This document shows positions 38,288 through 47,048 of a stretch of DNA of 50,836 bases, piece by piece (the first letter of the stretch is position 1; each line of letters begins with the position of its first letter). Source of the DNA: Gemmatimonadota bacterium (lineage in GTDB: Bacteria > Gemmatimonadota > Gemmatimonadetes > Palauibacterales > KS3-K002); contig CP070823.1 in assembly GCA_020344375.1 (NCBI GenBank), forward strand, positions 2,152,885 through 2,203,720, read 5' to 3'. Under the pieces are notes generated by a model. That model was not told where the DNA came from. It saw only the letters and a program-made list of their open reading frames with translations, and ran no database searches. The translations under genes and the position numbers were made by a program.

Positions 38288-38441
38288 TCGGTTGACGTCT
38301 TGGCCGGGGTCCGGGACCGGCAAGCCTACTTCGCTAAGGGTCAAAACAAACGGGCGCTGGCGTGAACCCCGGCGGCGTTACCGGACCCACTCGCTAACTT
38401 CTTCCGCCACAGGGACTAAGCCGCGCCCCGGAATCAAGTGA

Positions 38442-39167
38442 TCAATGTAGTCCGTCGCTTTCCACCGTGTCAAGGCGCCGCCGGGCTGCGGCCACGATCC
38501 GCTCCACCTGCTCCTCGAAGGACAGATCGGTCGTGTCGATCACCAGTGCGTCCTCGGCCTGCCGCAGGGGTGACGCCTCCCGCTGCGAGTCGGCCGTGTC
38601 TCGGGCAACCAGACGTGCCGACTCGGCGCGGACCTTCTCCGCAGTCACTTCCTGGCCCTGCTGAAGCAGCCGCCGTCGGGCACGCTCATCCGGCACCGCA
38701 ACCATGAAGACCTTGAGGTCGGCCTCGGGGAAGACTACGGTGCCCATGTCCCGCCCCTCGCAGACGATGCCCGCTTCACACTCCGCTGCCAGGCGGCGCA
38801 GGATGGCGTTGACCTGGTTTCTGATCTCCGGGTGCGCGGAGATCTTCGAGGCGCAAGCGGTGACCTCGGGCGTCCTGAGCTCGTCGCCGAGGCGACGCCC
38901 TTCCAGCCGTGGCACCACGCTGCCGTGCACAACCTCCGCGCCGACCTCCCGGGCCGCCAGCGGGGCCACGCGCTCCGGAGGCAGGATGCCCGCCGGGCTC
39001 ACCCAGCCCTGCTGGCAGGCGGCTAAGGCGAAGGCACGATAGAGGGCGCCGGAGTCGATATGCACGAACCCGAGGCGCCGAGCCACCTCCCGCGCCGTTG
39101 TGCTCTTCCCGGAACCGGCTGGACCATCGATCGCGACGATCATCCCCGTCGGCCTCGCGTCCGCCAC
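38442..39167 (-). CDS. cmk: Cytidylate kinase
   Basis: Phosphorylates CMP and dCMP. The 241-residue protein has the P-loop 'GPAGSGKS' (residues 15-22), 'FVHIDSGALYRAFALAA', 'VCEGRDMGTVVFPEADLKVFM' and the lid region 'RDTADSQREASPLRQAEDALVIDTT' (shown in parts: 'RDTADSQREASPL'). GTG 39167 has GGAAGG nine bases upstream; ATG 39143 is an alternative that removes eight residues. It lies 154 bases before rpsA, the usual order. Confidence 0.94.
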   Translation of the reverse strand: MADARPTGMIVAIDGPAGSGKSTTAREVARRLGFVHIDSGALYRAFALAACQQGWVSPAGILPPERVAPLAAREVGAEVVHGSVVPRLEGRRLGDELRTPEVTACASKISAHPEIRNQVNAILRRLAAECEAGIVCEGRDMGTVVFPEADLKVFMVAVPDERARRRLLQQGQEVTAEKVRAESARLVARDTADSQREASPLRQAEDALVIDTTDLSFEEQVERIVAAARRRLDTVESDGLH

Positions 39168-39205
39168 GCGCGCATACCTTCCTCGTAGCTCAGAGTCGCG
39201 CCACC

Positions 39206-40129
39206 CTATTCGCGAAGGGGGATCTCGATGGTCAACCCGTCGTACGCCACCATCACCTCGCAGGCAGCGGAACAGGCGCGCCGCGCCTCTCGCTCCAACA
39301 CGTGCGGACGCTCCGAATAGCGGGCGCTCAGATGCGTCAGGACCAGCCGCTGGACTCCGGCACGTTGCGCGAGTTCCCCCGCTTGGCCGGCGGTCGTGTG
39401 GCCGGTGCGCTGGGCACGCTCCAGCTCCTCTTCAGAGAACGTCGCCTCGTGGATCAAGAGATCGCAGCCGGAGGCCACCTCTACGGTCGCCTCGCACGGT
39501 CGCGTGTCACCCGTGTACACCACGGTGCGGCCCGGCCGGGCCGGGCCCATCACCTGCTCGGGCCGGATCTCGCGGCCGTCCTCCAGGCTCACGACCTCTC
39601 CACGCTGCAGTCGCCCAAACAGCGGGCCCTCCGGCACACCGAGCGCCCGAGCCTGCTCCGGGTAGAAGCGGCCCGGCCGCACGTCCTCGCGCAGCACGTA
39701 GCCGTTCGCTCGGCCCGGGTGGTTGACCGCGTAGGCCTCGATCGAATAGCCAGCGTGACGGACGGCCGCCGGCGGCTCCAGTGGCCCGATCACCGTCGGG
39801 AAGGAGAGCTCCTCCAGCTCCAGCCCCACGGCCGCCCTCAACAGCTCCTCGCCGCCCGGCGGCGTGTAGATCGCCAGCGGCTGCTCGCGTCCTTGTAGGC
39901 TCATGGTACGGAGCAGACCGACGGTGCCGAGGTAATGGTCGGCGTGCATGTGGGTCAGGTAGATCTCCTTGACGGTGAACCCGACGCCGTAGCGCATCAT
40001 CTGGCGCTGGGTACCCTCGCCGCAGTCAAAGAGATAAAGATCGCCCTGCCGCTGCACGGCGATGGTGCTCGTGTTGCGTGACACCGTCGGCCGCGCCGAC
40101 GCTGTTCCGATGAAGGTCACCCTGAGCAT
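39206..40129 (-). CDS. rnz: Ribonuclease Z
   Basis: Endonuclease that trims the 3' end of tRNA precursors. The 307-residue metallo-beta-lactamase protein starts 'VTFIGTASARPTVSRNTS' and has 'FDCGEGTQRQMMRYG', the zinc motif 'THMHADHYLG' (His60, His62, Asp64, His65), 'YTGDTRPCEATVEVA', 'LIHEATFSEEE' and 'LTHLSARYSE'. All metal ligands look present. It lies 38 bases before cmk. Confidence 0.93.
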   Translation of the reverse strand: MLRVTFIGTASARPTVSRNTSTIAVQRQGDLYLFDCGEGTQRQMMRYGVGFTVKEIYLTHMHADHYLGTVGLLRTMSLQGREQPLAIYTPPGGEELLRAAVGLELEELSFPTVIGPLEPPAAVRHAGYSIEAYAVNHPGRANGYVLREDVRPGRFYPEQARALGVPEGPLFGRLQRGEVVSLEDGREIRPEQVMGPARPGRTVVYTGDTRPCEATVEVASGCDLLIHEATFSEEELERAQRTGHTTAGQAGELAQRAGVQRLVLTHLSARYSERPHVLEREARRACSAACEVMVAYDGLTIEIPLRE

Positions 40130-40235
40130 GGCTACTGATTATTGCCGGCCGATCCCGTCAGGGCAACGGCCCGGACAGGCGGCTTCGGCGAGAGGCCGAA
40201 GCGCGCAGCGAGTGGAACCGGCTAGCTGGTACGGC

Positions 40236-40263
40236 AAGGGCCGCTGTCACCTGTGACAGCGGC
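40236..40263 (-). terminator. Long perfect hairpin downstream of sdhB, probable terminator
   Basis: Arms GGGCCGCTGTCAC (40236-40248) and GTGACAGCGGCCC (40251-40263) are perfect complements, 13 bp, around CT. It lies about 85 bases after the sdhB stop and before rnz. No good T run follows on either strand, so it may act through a factor or as an RNA 3' end. Confidence 0.45.
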
Positions 40264-40271
40264 CCCGGATC

Positions 40272-40290
40272 AGCGACGGCTTCCGGCCGT
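40272..40290. terminator. Second, shorter hairpin after sdhB
   Basis: CGACGG (40272-40277) pairs with CCGTCG (40285-40290) around a seven-base loop, between the sdhB stop and the longer hairpin. No T run; role uncertain. Confidence 0.3.
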
Positions 40291-40347
40291 CGGAACGAAG
40301 CCTTGACGCTCGCAGAGGTCGCGTGGCTCGCCTGGGCGGACCGAAGG

Positions 40348-41127
40348 CTATCCGGCCCCTTCTACACCCACCGCCACCCGCCGATCGGCGATGAGCGTCG
40401 ACTTGATGAAGTCACGGTTCAGGCGCGCGATGTTGTCCACGCTGACGGCCTTCGGGCAAACCGCCTCGCAATCACCGTGGTTGGTACAGTTGCCGAAGCT
40501 CTCTAGATCCATCTGCGCCACCATCTTCTTCACGCGGATGTAGCGCTCCGGTTGGCCCTGTGGCAGCAGCCCGAGCTGCGCGACCTTCGCGGAGGTGAAG
40601 AGCATGGCCGACGCGTTGCGGCAGGCGGCGACGCACGCCCCGCAGCCGATACAGGCGGCCGCGTCCATCGCCAGGTCGGCGTTCTCCTTGGGGACCGGGA
40701 TGGCATTCGCGTCCGAGGCGGACCCTGTCGGCGCGCTGATGAAGCCACCCGCAGCGATGATCCGATCCAGGGCGCCGCGATCGACGATCAGATCCTTAAT
40801 GACGGGGAAGGCCTTGGCACGCCAGGGCTCGATCCAGATGGCGTCACCGTCCCTGAAGCTGCGCATGTGGAGCTGGCAGACGGTGGTGCGCTCCCGCGGC
40901 CCGTGCGCCCGACCGTTGATCACGACACCGCACGTGCCGCAGATACCCTCCCGGCAATCGTGGTCGACGGCGATCGGCTCCTCACCCTCCAGGACCAGCC
41001 GCTCGTTCACCACATCGAGCATCTCGAGAAACGACATGTCGGGGCTGATGTCGTCGGCCTCGTACTTGACGAATCGGCCCTTGGACTTGGCGTCCTTCTG
41101 TCGCCAGACGTGCAAAGTGATGTTCAT
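40348..41127 (-). CDS. sdhB: Succinate dehydrogenase/fumarate reductase iron-sulfur subunit
   Basis: Passes electrons from the flavoprotein to the membrane subunit. The 259-residue protein has the [2Fe-2S] ligands in '[18 protein letters not shown]' and 'TTVCQLHM', and the [4Fe-4S]/[3Fe-4S] sets in '[11 protein letters not shown]' and '[12 protein letters not shown]'. These and the extended middle segment fit the type B (Bacteroidetes/epsilon-like) enzyme. ATG 41127 gives a TGATG overlap with the sdhA stop; GTG 41130 is also possible. Confidence 0.94.
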   Translation of the reverse strand: MNITLHVWRQKDAKSKGRFVKYEADDISPDMSFLEMLDVVNERLVLEGEEPIAVDHDCREGICGTCGVVINGRAHGPRERTTVCQLHMRSFRDGDAIWIEPWRAKAFPVIKDLIVDRGALDRIIAAGGFISAPTGSASDANAIPVPKENADLAMDAAACIGCGACVAACRNASAMLFTSAKVAQLGLLPQGQPERYIRVKKMVAQMDLESFGNCTNHGDCEAVCPKAVSVDNIARLNRDFIKSTLIADRRVAVGVEGAG

Positions 41128-43040
41128 CACTTGTAGCTCCGTTGTTCTAAGGGGACGTACTCGAAGGTCAGTGGCTCGACGTTGCGGATCGGCTTCTTGC
41201 CCTCACCGGCATACTCCCACGCGGCGACATGCGCGTAGTTCTCGTCATCGCGCAGAGCCTCGCCGTCCTCCGTTTGATACTCCTCACGGAAGTGGGCGCC
41301 ACACGACTCTTCACGTTCGAGGGCATCCAGGCAGATGAGCTCCCCGATCTCGAGGAAATCCGCCACTCGGCCGGCGTACTCCAGAGACTGGTTGAGCTCG
41401 TCGCCATCGCCCGGGACACGCACGTCTTCCCAGAACCGTTCACGCACCGCCGGGATCTTCTGGAGGGCTTCCTCGAGCAGCGCGCGGTTGCGCGACATCC
41501 CGCAGTGCTCCCACATGATCTGTCCCAGCTCGCGGTGGAAGGACATGATGGTGCACTTCCCGTTCACGGAGAGGAGGCGCTTGATGCGCTCCTCCACCTC
41601 CGCCTTCGCGGCCTGCGCCTGGGGATGGTCTTCGCTCACCTTCTCGAACTTCGTGCTCGCCAGGTAGTCACCGATCGTGTAGGGGATGACGAAATACCCA
41701 TCCGCGAGACCTTGCATCAGGGCGCTGGCCCCCAGCCGGTTCGCTCCGTGGTCGGAGAAGTTGGCCTCGCCGATCACGAAGCAACCCGGGATCGTGCTCA
41801 TCAGGTTGTAGTCGACCCAGAGTCCGCCCATGGTGTAGTGAGTGGCCGGGAAGATGCGCATCGGCACCTTGTAGGGATCCTCGTCAGTGATCCGCTCGTA
41901 CATCTCGAACAGGTTGCCGTACTTCTCGCCGATCACGCCTGCGCCCAGGCGCTGGATGGCGTCGGCGAAGTCCAGATAGACGCCCAGGCCGGTAGGACCC
42001 ACCCCCCGCCCCTCATCGCAGACCCGCTTCGCCGCCCGCGACGAGATGTCGCGCGGCGCGAGGTTTCCGAAGGCCGGATACAGCCGCTCCAGGTAGTAAT
42101 CGCGCTCCTCCTCGGGGATCGCGCCTGCCGGCCGGCTCTCGCCTTTCTGCTTCGGGACCCAGATGCGGCCATCGTTGCGGAGCGACTCGCTCATCAGGGT
42201 GAGCTTCGACTGGTACTCACCCGTCACCGGGATGCAGGTCGGATGGATCTGCGTGAAGCAGGGGTCGGCGAAGGCGGCGCCGCGCTTGTAGGCCCGCCAG
42301 ATCGCCGTGCCGTTCGCCCCCTTCGCGTAGGTGGACAGGAAGAAGACGTTGCCGTAGCCGCCCGTGGCGAGCACCACGGCATCGGCCAGGTGGATCCCGA
42401 GCTCGCCGCTCACCATGTCGCGGACCACGATCCCACGCGCCCTGCCGTCGATCACGATCAGCTCGAGCATCTCGTGGCGCGAGTACATCTTCACCTTGCC
42501 CAGACCGATCTGGCGCTCGAGTGCCTGGTAGGCACCCAGCAGCAGCTGCTGACCGGTCTGACCCCGGGCGTAGAACGTGCGCGAGACCAGGGCGCCGCCG
42601 AAGGAGCGGTTGTCCAGGAGGCCGCCGTATTCACGCGCGAACGGCACGCCCTGGGCGACACACTGGTCGATGATTTCCACGCTCAGCTCGGCCAGCCGAT
42701 AGACGTTCGCCTCGCGTGAGCGGTAGTCGCCGCCCTTCACCGTGTCGTAGAACAGGCGATAGACGCTGTCGCCGTCGTTCTGGTAGTTCTTGGCGGCGTT
42801 GATCCCGCCCTGAGCCGCGATCGAGTGGGCGCGGCGCGGACTGTCCTGATAGCAGAAGCACTTGACGTTGTAGCCGAGCTCCGCCATCGAGGCAGCGCCG
42901 GACGCGCCCGCGAGGCCGGACCCTACGACGATGATGCTGTACTTCCGCTTGTTCGCGGGGTTCACGAGGTTCATGTCGAAGCGGTGCTTCTCCCACTTAC
43001 CCTCGATTGGACCGGAGGGGATCTTGGCGTTCAGTTCCAT
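41127..43040 (-). CDS. sdhA: Succinate dehydrogenase/fumarate reductase flavoprotein subunit
   Basis: Oxidises succinate to fumarate (or the reverse). The 637-residue protein has the FAD site '[21 protein letters not shown]', the flavin-linking His in '[14 protein letters not shown]', 'QIHPTCIP', 'ARDISSRA'-like '[16 protein letters not shown]', '[13 protein letters not shown]' and the catalytic Arg region '[19 protein letters not shown]'. Length and the divergent motif spacing fit type B enzymes with a single cytochrome subunit. It lies 16 bases after sdhC. Confidence 0.95.
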   Translation of the reverse strand: MELNAKIPSGPIEGKWEKHRFDMNLVNPANKRKYSIIVVGSGLAGASGAASMAELGYNVKCFCYQDSPRRAHSIAAQGGINAAKNYQNDGDSVYRLFYDTVKGGDYRSREANVYRLAELSVEIIDQCVAQGVPFAREYGGLLDNRSFGGALVSRTFYARGQTGQQLLLGAYQALERQIGLGKVKMYSRHEMLELIVIDGRARGIVVRDMVSGELGIHLADAVVLATGGYGNVFFLSTYAKGANGTAIWRAYKRGAAFADPCFTQIHPTCIPVTGEYQSKLTLMSESLRNDGRIWVPKQKGESRPAGAIPEEERDYYLERLYPAFGNLAPRDISSRAAKRVCDEGRGVGPTGLGVYLDFADAIQRLGAGVIGEKYGNLFEMYERITDEDPYKVPMRIFPATHYTMGGLWVDYNLMSTIPGCFVIGEANFSDHGANRLGASALMQGLADGYFVIPYTIGDYLASTKFEKVSEDHPQAQAAKAEVEERIKRLLSVNGKCTIMSFHRELGQIMWEHCGMSRNRALLEEALQKIPAVRERFWEDVRVPGDGDELNQSLEYAGRVADFLEIGELICLDALEREESCGAHFREEYQTEDGEALRDDENYAHVAAWEYAGEGKKPIRNVEPLTFEYVPLEQRSYK

Positions 43041-43056
43041 GGCTGTCTCCTCGCTC

Positions 43057-43773
43057 TCAGCTCACGGCGCCGGTGAGGACCGCGAGCGGGATCGAGATAT
43101 TGCCCGCCACCACTATGAAGGTCACGAAGATCGCGAACCCCATACGCAGGCGGTTATAGCTCGCATGGCTCAAGCCCAGGGTCTGCAACATGCTCCAGAC
43201 ACCGTGGTAGAGATGCAGGCCGAGGGCGAACTGCGCGACGATGTAGATCGCTGACACCCACCAGATACTGAAGCCCGCTATCACGTTGTGATAGACATCC
43301 CCGACCACGAAGTCGCCGTGAACCGTGCCGGTGGTGAGGTGCAGCAAGTGGTAGACGATGAACAGGAACAGGATCGGACCACCCCAGCGCATGGTACGGG
43401 AGGCGTACGTCGACTCTTGCCACTGCTGGCGCCGGCGATAGCCGATCGGCCGAGCCGCCCAGCTGCCCAGCGTCAGCGCCGTCGCCGACCAGATGTGGAG
43501 CACCACAGCAGCCAGCAACCCGCCACGCACCACCCATATCAACCCGCCGTGGCCGAGTTCGCGCAGCAGCTCCGCGTAGTGGTTCAGCGACTCGGCGCCA
43601 AGATAGATCTGCAGGTTCCCGATCATGTGGCCGATGACGAACAGCACCAGGATCACCCCGGTCACGGCCATCACAACCTTCTTGCCGACCGTCGAGCCGT
43701 AGAAGGCGCCGACGTACCCGCCCCGTTTCGCCGCGGAGGCGCCCACAGCGACACTGATTGCCGAGCTTTCCAT
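43057..43773 (-). CDS. sdhC: Succinate dehydrogenase cytochrome b subunit (type B)
   Basis: A 238-residue membrane subunit with five predicted helices: about 31-55 ('[21 protein letters not shown]'-type), 80-105, 125-150, 170-195 and 210-235. Histidines suited to two hemes occur in '[10 protein letters not shown]', '[12 protein letters not shown]', '[15 protein letters not shown]' and '[20 protein letters not shown]'. One polypeptide replaces the SdhC/SdhD pair, as in type B complexes. ATG 43773 has GGGAGAG about ten bases upstream; 19 more upstream codons are unlikely. It heads the sdhCAB operon. Confidence 0.92.
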   Translation of the reverse strand: MESSAISVAVGASAAKRGGYVGAFYGSTVGKKVVMAVTGVILVLFVIGHMIGNLQIYLGAESLNHYAELLRELGHGGLIWVVRGGLLAAVVLHIWSATALTLGSWAARPIGYRRRQQWQESTYASRTMRWGGPILFLFIVYHLLHLTTGTVHGDFVVGDVYHNVIAGFSIWWVSAIYIVAQFALGLHLYHGVWSMLQTLGLSHASYNRLRMGFAIFVTFIVVAGNISIPLAVLTGAVS

Positions 43774-43833
43774 TAGGCGATTCTCTCCCTGAGGGTTGGA
43801 CCAGAACCGTCGAGCTCGAAGGATTTGCACTCG

Positions 43834-43862
43834 TTTATAGTGAGTCAGGCAACCTTTGGCAA
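43834..43862 (-). promoter_or_regulatory. Sigma-70-type promoter of the sdhCAB operon
   Basis: On the minus strand TTGCCA (43857-43862), a 17-base spacer and TATAAA (43834-43839) are well placed, giving a leader of about 55 bases to the sdhC ATG. The stretch is AT-rich compared with its surroundings. Confidence 0.6.
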
Positions 43863-43899
43863 CCAGATTGCTGCAATATTCGTGCTATCTGTGACTCAC
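43840..43899. promoter_or_regulatory. Operator-like repeats across the sdh promoter
   Basis: GTGAGTCA (43840-43847) and TGACTCAC (43892-43899) are perfect inverted copies 52 bases apart; one lies in the spacer next to the -10, the other upstream of the -35. Between them GGCAACC repeats directly at 43848-43854 and 43858-43864, one helical turn apart. Such an arrangement suggests regulator binding, possibly with looping. Confidence 0.45.
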
Positions 43900-44031
43900 G
43901 CCCCAACTCTGCGGCAGGGTTGACAGCCCGTCACGGCCTGCGAGTTGCCATGTCCCAGAGTGCGACAACGCGAGCATGGGGCATTGCGTCCACCACGGAC
44001 GTGCTCCGAAATATTGATAGGGACTAGCGCT

Positions 44032-45546
44032 TCATGCGGGCTGCCGACCCGTGCGGCGCCTCCTCATGCTGGCGAACATATGATCGACGTTTTCCGGCGG
44101 CCGCGTCAGGCGACTCACGATGACGGTTGCCAGCAAGCCGCCAGCGAACGCGGGTATCAACTCATAGATGATCGAGCTGAGGGCAGGGGTCAGCTCCCAG
44201 ATGAAGGTGACGGCGGTCCCCGTGATCAGTCCCGCCATGACTCCGGCCCGCGTCGTACGGCGCCAGTAGAGGGCGAGGATCGAGGTCGGACCGAAGGACG
44301 CGCCAAGCCCCGCCCAGGCGAAGAGGACGAGCCAGAAGACCAGCGCCTCGGCCAGCAAGCCCACGACCAGGGCCGCGGTCACCAACAGCACCACCACGAT
44401 ACGGCTGTAGAGGACAAGGCGTCTCTGCGGAATCTCCTCGTCCCGGTGGAGGATCTTCTCGTAGAAGTCGCGCACGACGCTGGAGGCGGCGACCAGCAGC
44501 TGCGAGTCGGCCGTCGAGATGATCGCAGCGAAGATGGACGCCACCACGACGCCGAAGGCTAGCGGGTGCAGGTGCTGGGCCGCGAGGACAGGGTAGAGCT
44601 GCTCGGTATCGGCATCGGGTAGAAGCGCGACATCCGGGAAGTAGACTCGCCCCGCAAGCCCTATGAACAGCGCGCCCCAGGCCATCACCACGTTCCAGAC
44701 GGTCCCCACAATCGCAGACGTGCGCAACTGGTCCGGGTCCGCGATCGACATGTAGCGGACGATGATGTGCGGATTCCCGGGCGAGCCCAAGCCAATGCCG
44801 AGAAACCCGATGATCACGCCGGCTGACAATGCCACGGGGTCGATCATGGTCGGGTCGAAAGCCTTGAGCTCGTTCACGATACCCAACAGTCCACCCCGGT
44901 CCGCGATGGCCACGACCGGCACCACCACGAGAGCGACGATCATGATGCACGCCTGCAGGGTGTCGCTCAGGCTCACCGCCAGGAACCCGCCCAGCGTGGT
45001 GTAAGCCAGCACGATGAGCGCGGTGAGAAGAACGCCAGCCGTGGGGCTCATGCCGAAACTGGCCGCGAACGCCTTGCCGCCTCCCACGAACTGCGACGAC
45101 ACGTAGCCGACCATGAAGATGAGGATGATCGCGACGAGGACGGCCCGCAGCCGGCCGTCGCGGTCCCCGAAGCGTTCTGCGAAGAAATCGGGTACAGTGA
45201 CACAGTCGTGGACGTCGCTGAAGTGCCTGAGCCGACGGGCATAGAAGAGGAAGAGGAACACCTCGGCGGTGATGTAACCCGTCACCGCCCACACCGCACC
45301 TGCCCCGATGGCGTAGGCCATGCCGGTGACGCCGAGCAACAGCCAGGCGCTGCGCCCAGAGACCACCGCGGAGAGCGCGACGACGAACCGGTGCATCTTG
45401 CGGCCGCCGACGAAGAACTCGCTCACGCCGGCCGACGAGAAGCGGGCCGACAGGACGCCAATCAGAACGATGACGCCGAGGTAGGCGACGAAGGCCGCGA
45501 CGGCGAACGGATCCGCCGAGATCTGAACGCTGCCAGCTTCCTGCAT
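44032..45546 (-). CDS. Sodium:solute symporter family protein
   Basis: A 504-residue transporter of the SSS family (PutP-like) with 12-13 hydrophobic helices. Family blocks are 'FFVGGRKMHRFVVALSAVVSGRSAWLLLGVTG'-type opening (in parts: 'FFVGGRKMHRF', 'SGRSAWLLLGVTGMAY'), 'GFLGIGLGSPGNPHIIVRYM' and 'SIFAAIISTADSQLLVAAS'. The sodium-site serines of helix 8 region ('STADSQLL') are present. ATG 45546 is used because the frame upstream (141 codons) is only a shadow of other DNA; the ATG overlaps the stop of a 32-residue membrane protein (TAATG). The substrate is not evident; proline or a related small solute is the family default. Confidence 0.9.
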   Translation of the reverse strand: MQEAGSVQISADPFAVAAFVAYLGVIVLIGVLSARFSSAGVSEFFVGGRKMHRFVVALSAVVSGRSAWLLLGVTGMAYAIGAGAVWAVTGYITAEVFLFLFYARRLRHFSDVHDCVTVPDFFAERFGDRDGRLRAVLVAIILIFMVGYVSSQFVGGGKAFAASFGMSPTAGVLLTALIVLAYTTLGGFLAVSLSDTLQACIMIVALVVVPVVAIADRGGLLGIVNELKAFDPTMIDPVALSAGVIIGFLGIGLGSPGNPHIIVRYMSIADPDQLRTSAIVGTVWNVVMAWGALFIGLAGRVYFPDVALLPDADTEQLYPVLAAQHLHPLAFGVVVASIFAAIISTADSQLLVAASSVVRDFYEKILHRDEEIPQRRLVLYSRIVVVLLVTAALVVGLLAEALVFWLVLFAWAGLGASFGPTSILALYWRRTTRAGVMAGLITGTAVTFIWELTPALSSIIYELIPAFAGGLLATVIVSRLTRPPENVDHMFASMRRRRTGRQPA

Positions 45547-45644
45547 TAGAGCTCCCGCTCCTTGGTCAGGAGAGCCAGCACGACCGCCGTGCCGATGATC
45601 GCGGCGGGCAGCACGAACATGACAAGGACGAAGGAAAGCGGCAT
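45546..45644 (-). CDS. 32-residue single-helix membrane protein coupled to the symporter
   Basis: A tiny gene that reads M-P-L-S-F-V-L-V-M-F-V-L-P-A-A-I-I-G-T-A and continues with V-V-L-A-L-L then charged T-K-E-R-E-L and a stop. It is one hydrophobic helix with a short basic/acidic cytoplasmic tail. Its TAA overlaps the symporter ATG by one base (TAATG), which indicates translational coupling and a shared job. Small accessory proteins are known next to some SSS and NSS transporters, so this may be one; I cannot assign a family. The ribosome site before ATG 45644 is poor. It is divergent from the three small membrane proteins at 45805-46839; the gap between them holds a small palindrome (GATGCC/GGCATC, 45723-45736). 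Confidence 0.65.
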   Translation of the reverse strand: MPLSFVLVMFVLPAAIIGTAVVLALLTKEREL

Positions 45645-45804
45645 GGTTTCGTCGGCGTGTTACGTATCCGGTGGTCGATCGGTCCTGGGGGACGCGCACG
45701 AATGTGACGTGTTCCGGCCCGAGATGCCAGGGCATCCTGAAACCGCACGAGATGACCTGGCGTAGGAGAAGAAGAGAGGGCAACTTAAAGTGAGAGGGAA
45801 TGCC

Positions 45805-46146
45805 ATGGGACCCTGGGACCCTGCCATAATCGGACCGATCGTCGGAGCCGTGATGGTCTTCACGATCACGGCGGGCGTCGCCACCGTGATGATCTTCCGC
45901 CCGCTGACCAAGCAGCTGGGTCAACTGCTGGAGCAGATGCGTCGCGATCGCCAGGTGGGAGCCGAGCAACCGGACCCTGCCCGAATGGCGGAGCTGATGG
46001 AGCGGCTTCTGGACCGGATGGAGCGGCTGGAAGAGCGTCAGGACTTCACCGAGAAGGTCATCGAGAGCGCCGGCTGGAAAGCGGAAGGCGCGCTACCGCC
46101 CGGTCGCTCCGGCGCTCAGCGCGGAGGGCGAACAGGCGCGTCGTAG
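45805..46146 (+). CDS. Small membrane-anchored coiled-coil protein, tandem paralogue 1
   Basis: A 113-residue protein with one N-terminal helix (about residues 7-30, 'IIGPIVGAVMVFTITAGVAT'), then 'MIFRPLTKQLGQLLEQM' and a coiled coil ending 'MERLEERQDFTEKVIES', with a basic low-complexity tail. I chose ATG 45805, which has GAGAGGGA just upstream, over GTG 45790. The same plan of helix, 'RPL..x.LG' and 'RLExRxDxTE' is found in the next two genes, so they are paralogues. The layout resembles PspB (one helix plus a C-terminal coiled coil), but I cannot place it in a named family. Confidence 0.7.
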   Translation: MGPWDPAIIGPIVGAVMVFTITAGVATVMIFRPLTKQLGQLLEQMRRDRQVGAEQPDPARMAELMERLLDRMERLEERQDFTEKVIESAGWKAEGALPPGRSGAQRGGRTGAS

Positions 46147-46185
46147 CCCGAACCGGTTAAGATCAGGGGGGAACTGGGAAGGCTT

Positions 46186-46515
46186 ATGCCCGAAGAGTTG
46201 ATTCCGATCGTCTTCTTCATCTCGATCGCCGCGGTGCTTATCTTCCGCCCGCTCACCACGCGAATCGGAAAGATGATCGAGCAATCCCATAACAAGAAGG
46301 TCGAGCAGGACCCGCACCTGCAGCGCATCATGCAGCTTATGGAGCGCCTAGTCGATCGCATGGACCGGCTCGAGGATCGGGTGGACTACACCGAGCGGAT
46401 GGTGGAGCGCCAACGGGCGCAGGCGATGCTGACCGAGGGCTCGAGACGCGAGAAGCCTACAGCGGTACGCAACGAGAGCCGCCTGCGCCACGACGACGAG
46501 TCTTCCTCCCGTTGA
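46186..46515 (+). CDS. Small membrane-anchored coiled-coil protein, tandem paralogue 2
   Basis: A 109-residue protein: helix 'LIPIVFFISIAAVLIF', juxtamembrane 'RPLTTRIGKMIEQ', coiled coil 'LMERLVDRMDRLEDRVDYTERMVE', then a charged tail. GGAAGG precedes ATG 46186. It starts 39 bases after paralogue 1. Compared with its neighbours it has Tyr in place of Phe in the 'DFTE' motif and a longer hydrophilic C-terminus. Confidence 0.7.
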   Translation: MPEELIPIVFFISIAAVLIFRPLTTRIGKMIEQSHNKKVEQDPHLQRIMQLMERLVDRMDRLEDRVDYTERMVERQRAQAMLTEGSRREKPTAVRNESRLRHDDESSSR

Positions 46516-46542
46516 CACAGATCGCAGACGGAGTGAGCTGAT

Positions 46543-46839
46543 ATGGACCCGGACGCTGTAGCCCCCCTCATCTTCGGCGTGACGCTCGTCCTCTCCATCG
46601 CAGGCGTGCTGATCCTTCGCCCACTCGCCAAGCGGTTGGGTGATCTGATCGAAGCGACGGCGCACGAGAAGCGCGTGAAGGCGAAGGACGAGGAGCTGGC
46701 ACGTCTCACCGAGATCGTGGGCCGTTTGACCGATCGCATCGAGCACCTCGAAGACCGGCAGGACTTCACCGAGCGCGTGCTCGCTTCATCCGAGCGGAAC
46801 GAGTCCCGGCCTCGGCTGGGCCGCCCAGGGGAGCGCTAG
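46543..46839 (+). CDS. Small membrane-anchored coiled-coil protein, tandem paralogue 3
   Basis: A 98-residue protein: helix 'APLIFGVTLVLSIAGVLIL', juxtamembrane 'RPLAKRLGDLIEA', coiled coil 'IVGRLTDRIEHLEDRQDFTERVLA', then a short basic tail. It starts 27 bases after paralogue 2. The three genes form an operon-like set. Nothing identifiable follows before the protease gene 209 bases further on. Confidence 0.7.
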   Translation: MDPDAVAPLIFGVTLVLSIAGVLILRPLAKRLGDLIEATAHEKRVKAKDEELARLTEIVGRLTDRIEHLEDRQDFTERVLASSERNESRPRLGRPGER

Positions 46840-47048
46840 CTGGCGCGCCCTGGACCCGCGCGCTCCGCAACGGTCCTATTCCGCCCAGCCCTTCTCTTAC
46901 GCGCACCCACGGCCTCGAGTCGCGGAACCCTCTCGTAGCGGACTGCGTTGCTTCACCCGGAGCGCGGACATCCGAGGTCTGGCGTGACCCGTCAAACCAG
47001 CCGAAACTACTCGGGTCCAGACTTCCGCACATCACCAGGAGAGCAGGA

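Noticed and set aside
41229..42719. 496-codon open frame on the plus strand
   Set aside because: Antisense shadow of sdhA, which has all expected catalytic motifs on the other strand.
45547..45969. 141-residue N-terminal extension of the symporter
   Set aside because: It crosses the small coupled gene and the antisense of paralogue 1; the transporter's first helix begins shortly after ATG 45546.
46840..47048. Promoter or terminator between the small membrane proteins and the protease
   Set aside because: I could not find a stem with a T run or a convincing -35/-10 pair, so nothing is annotated there.
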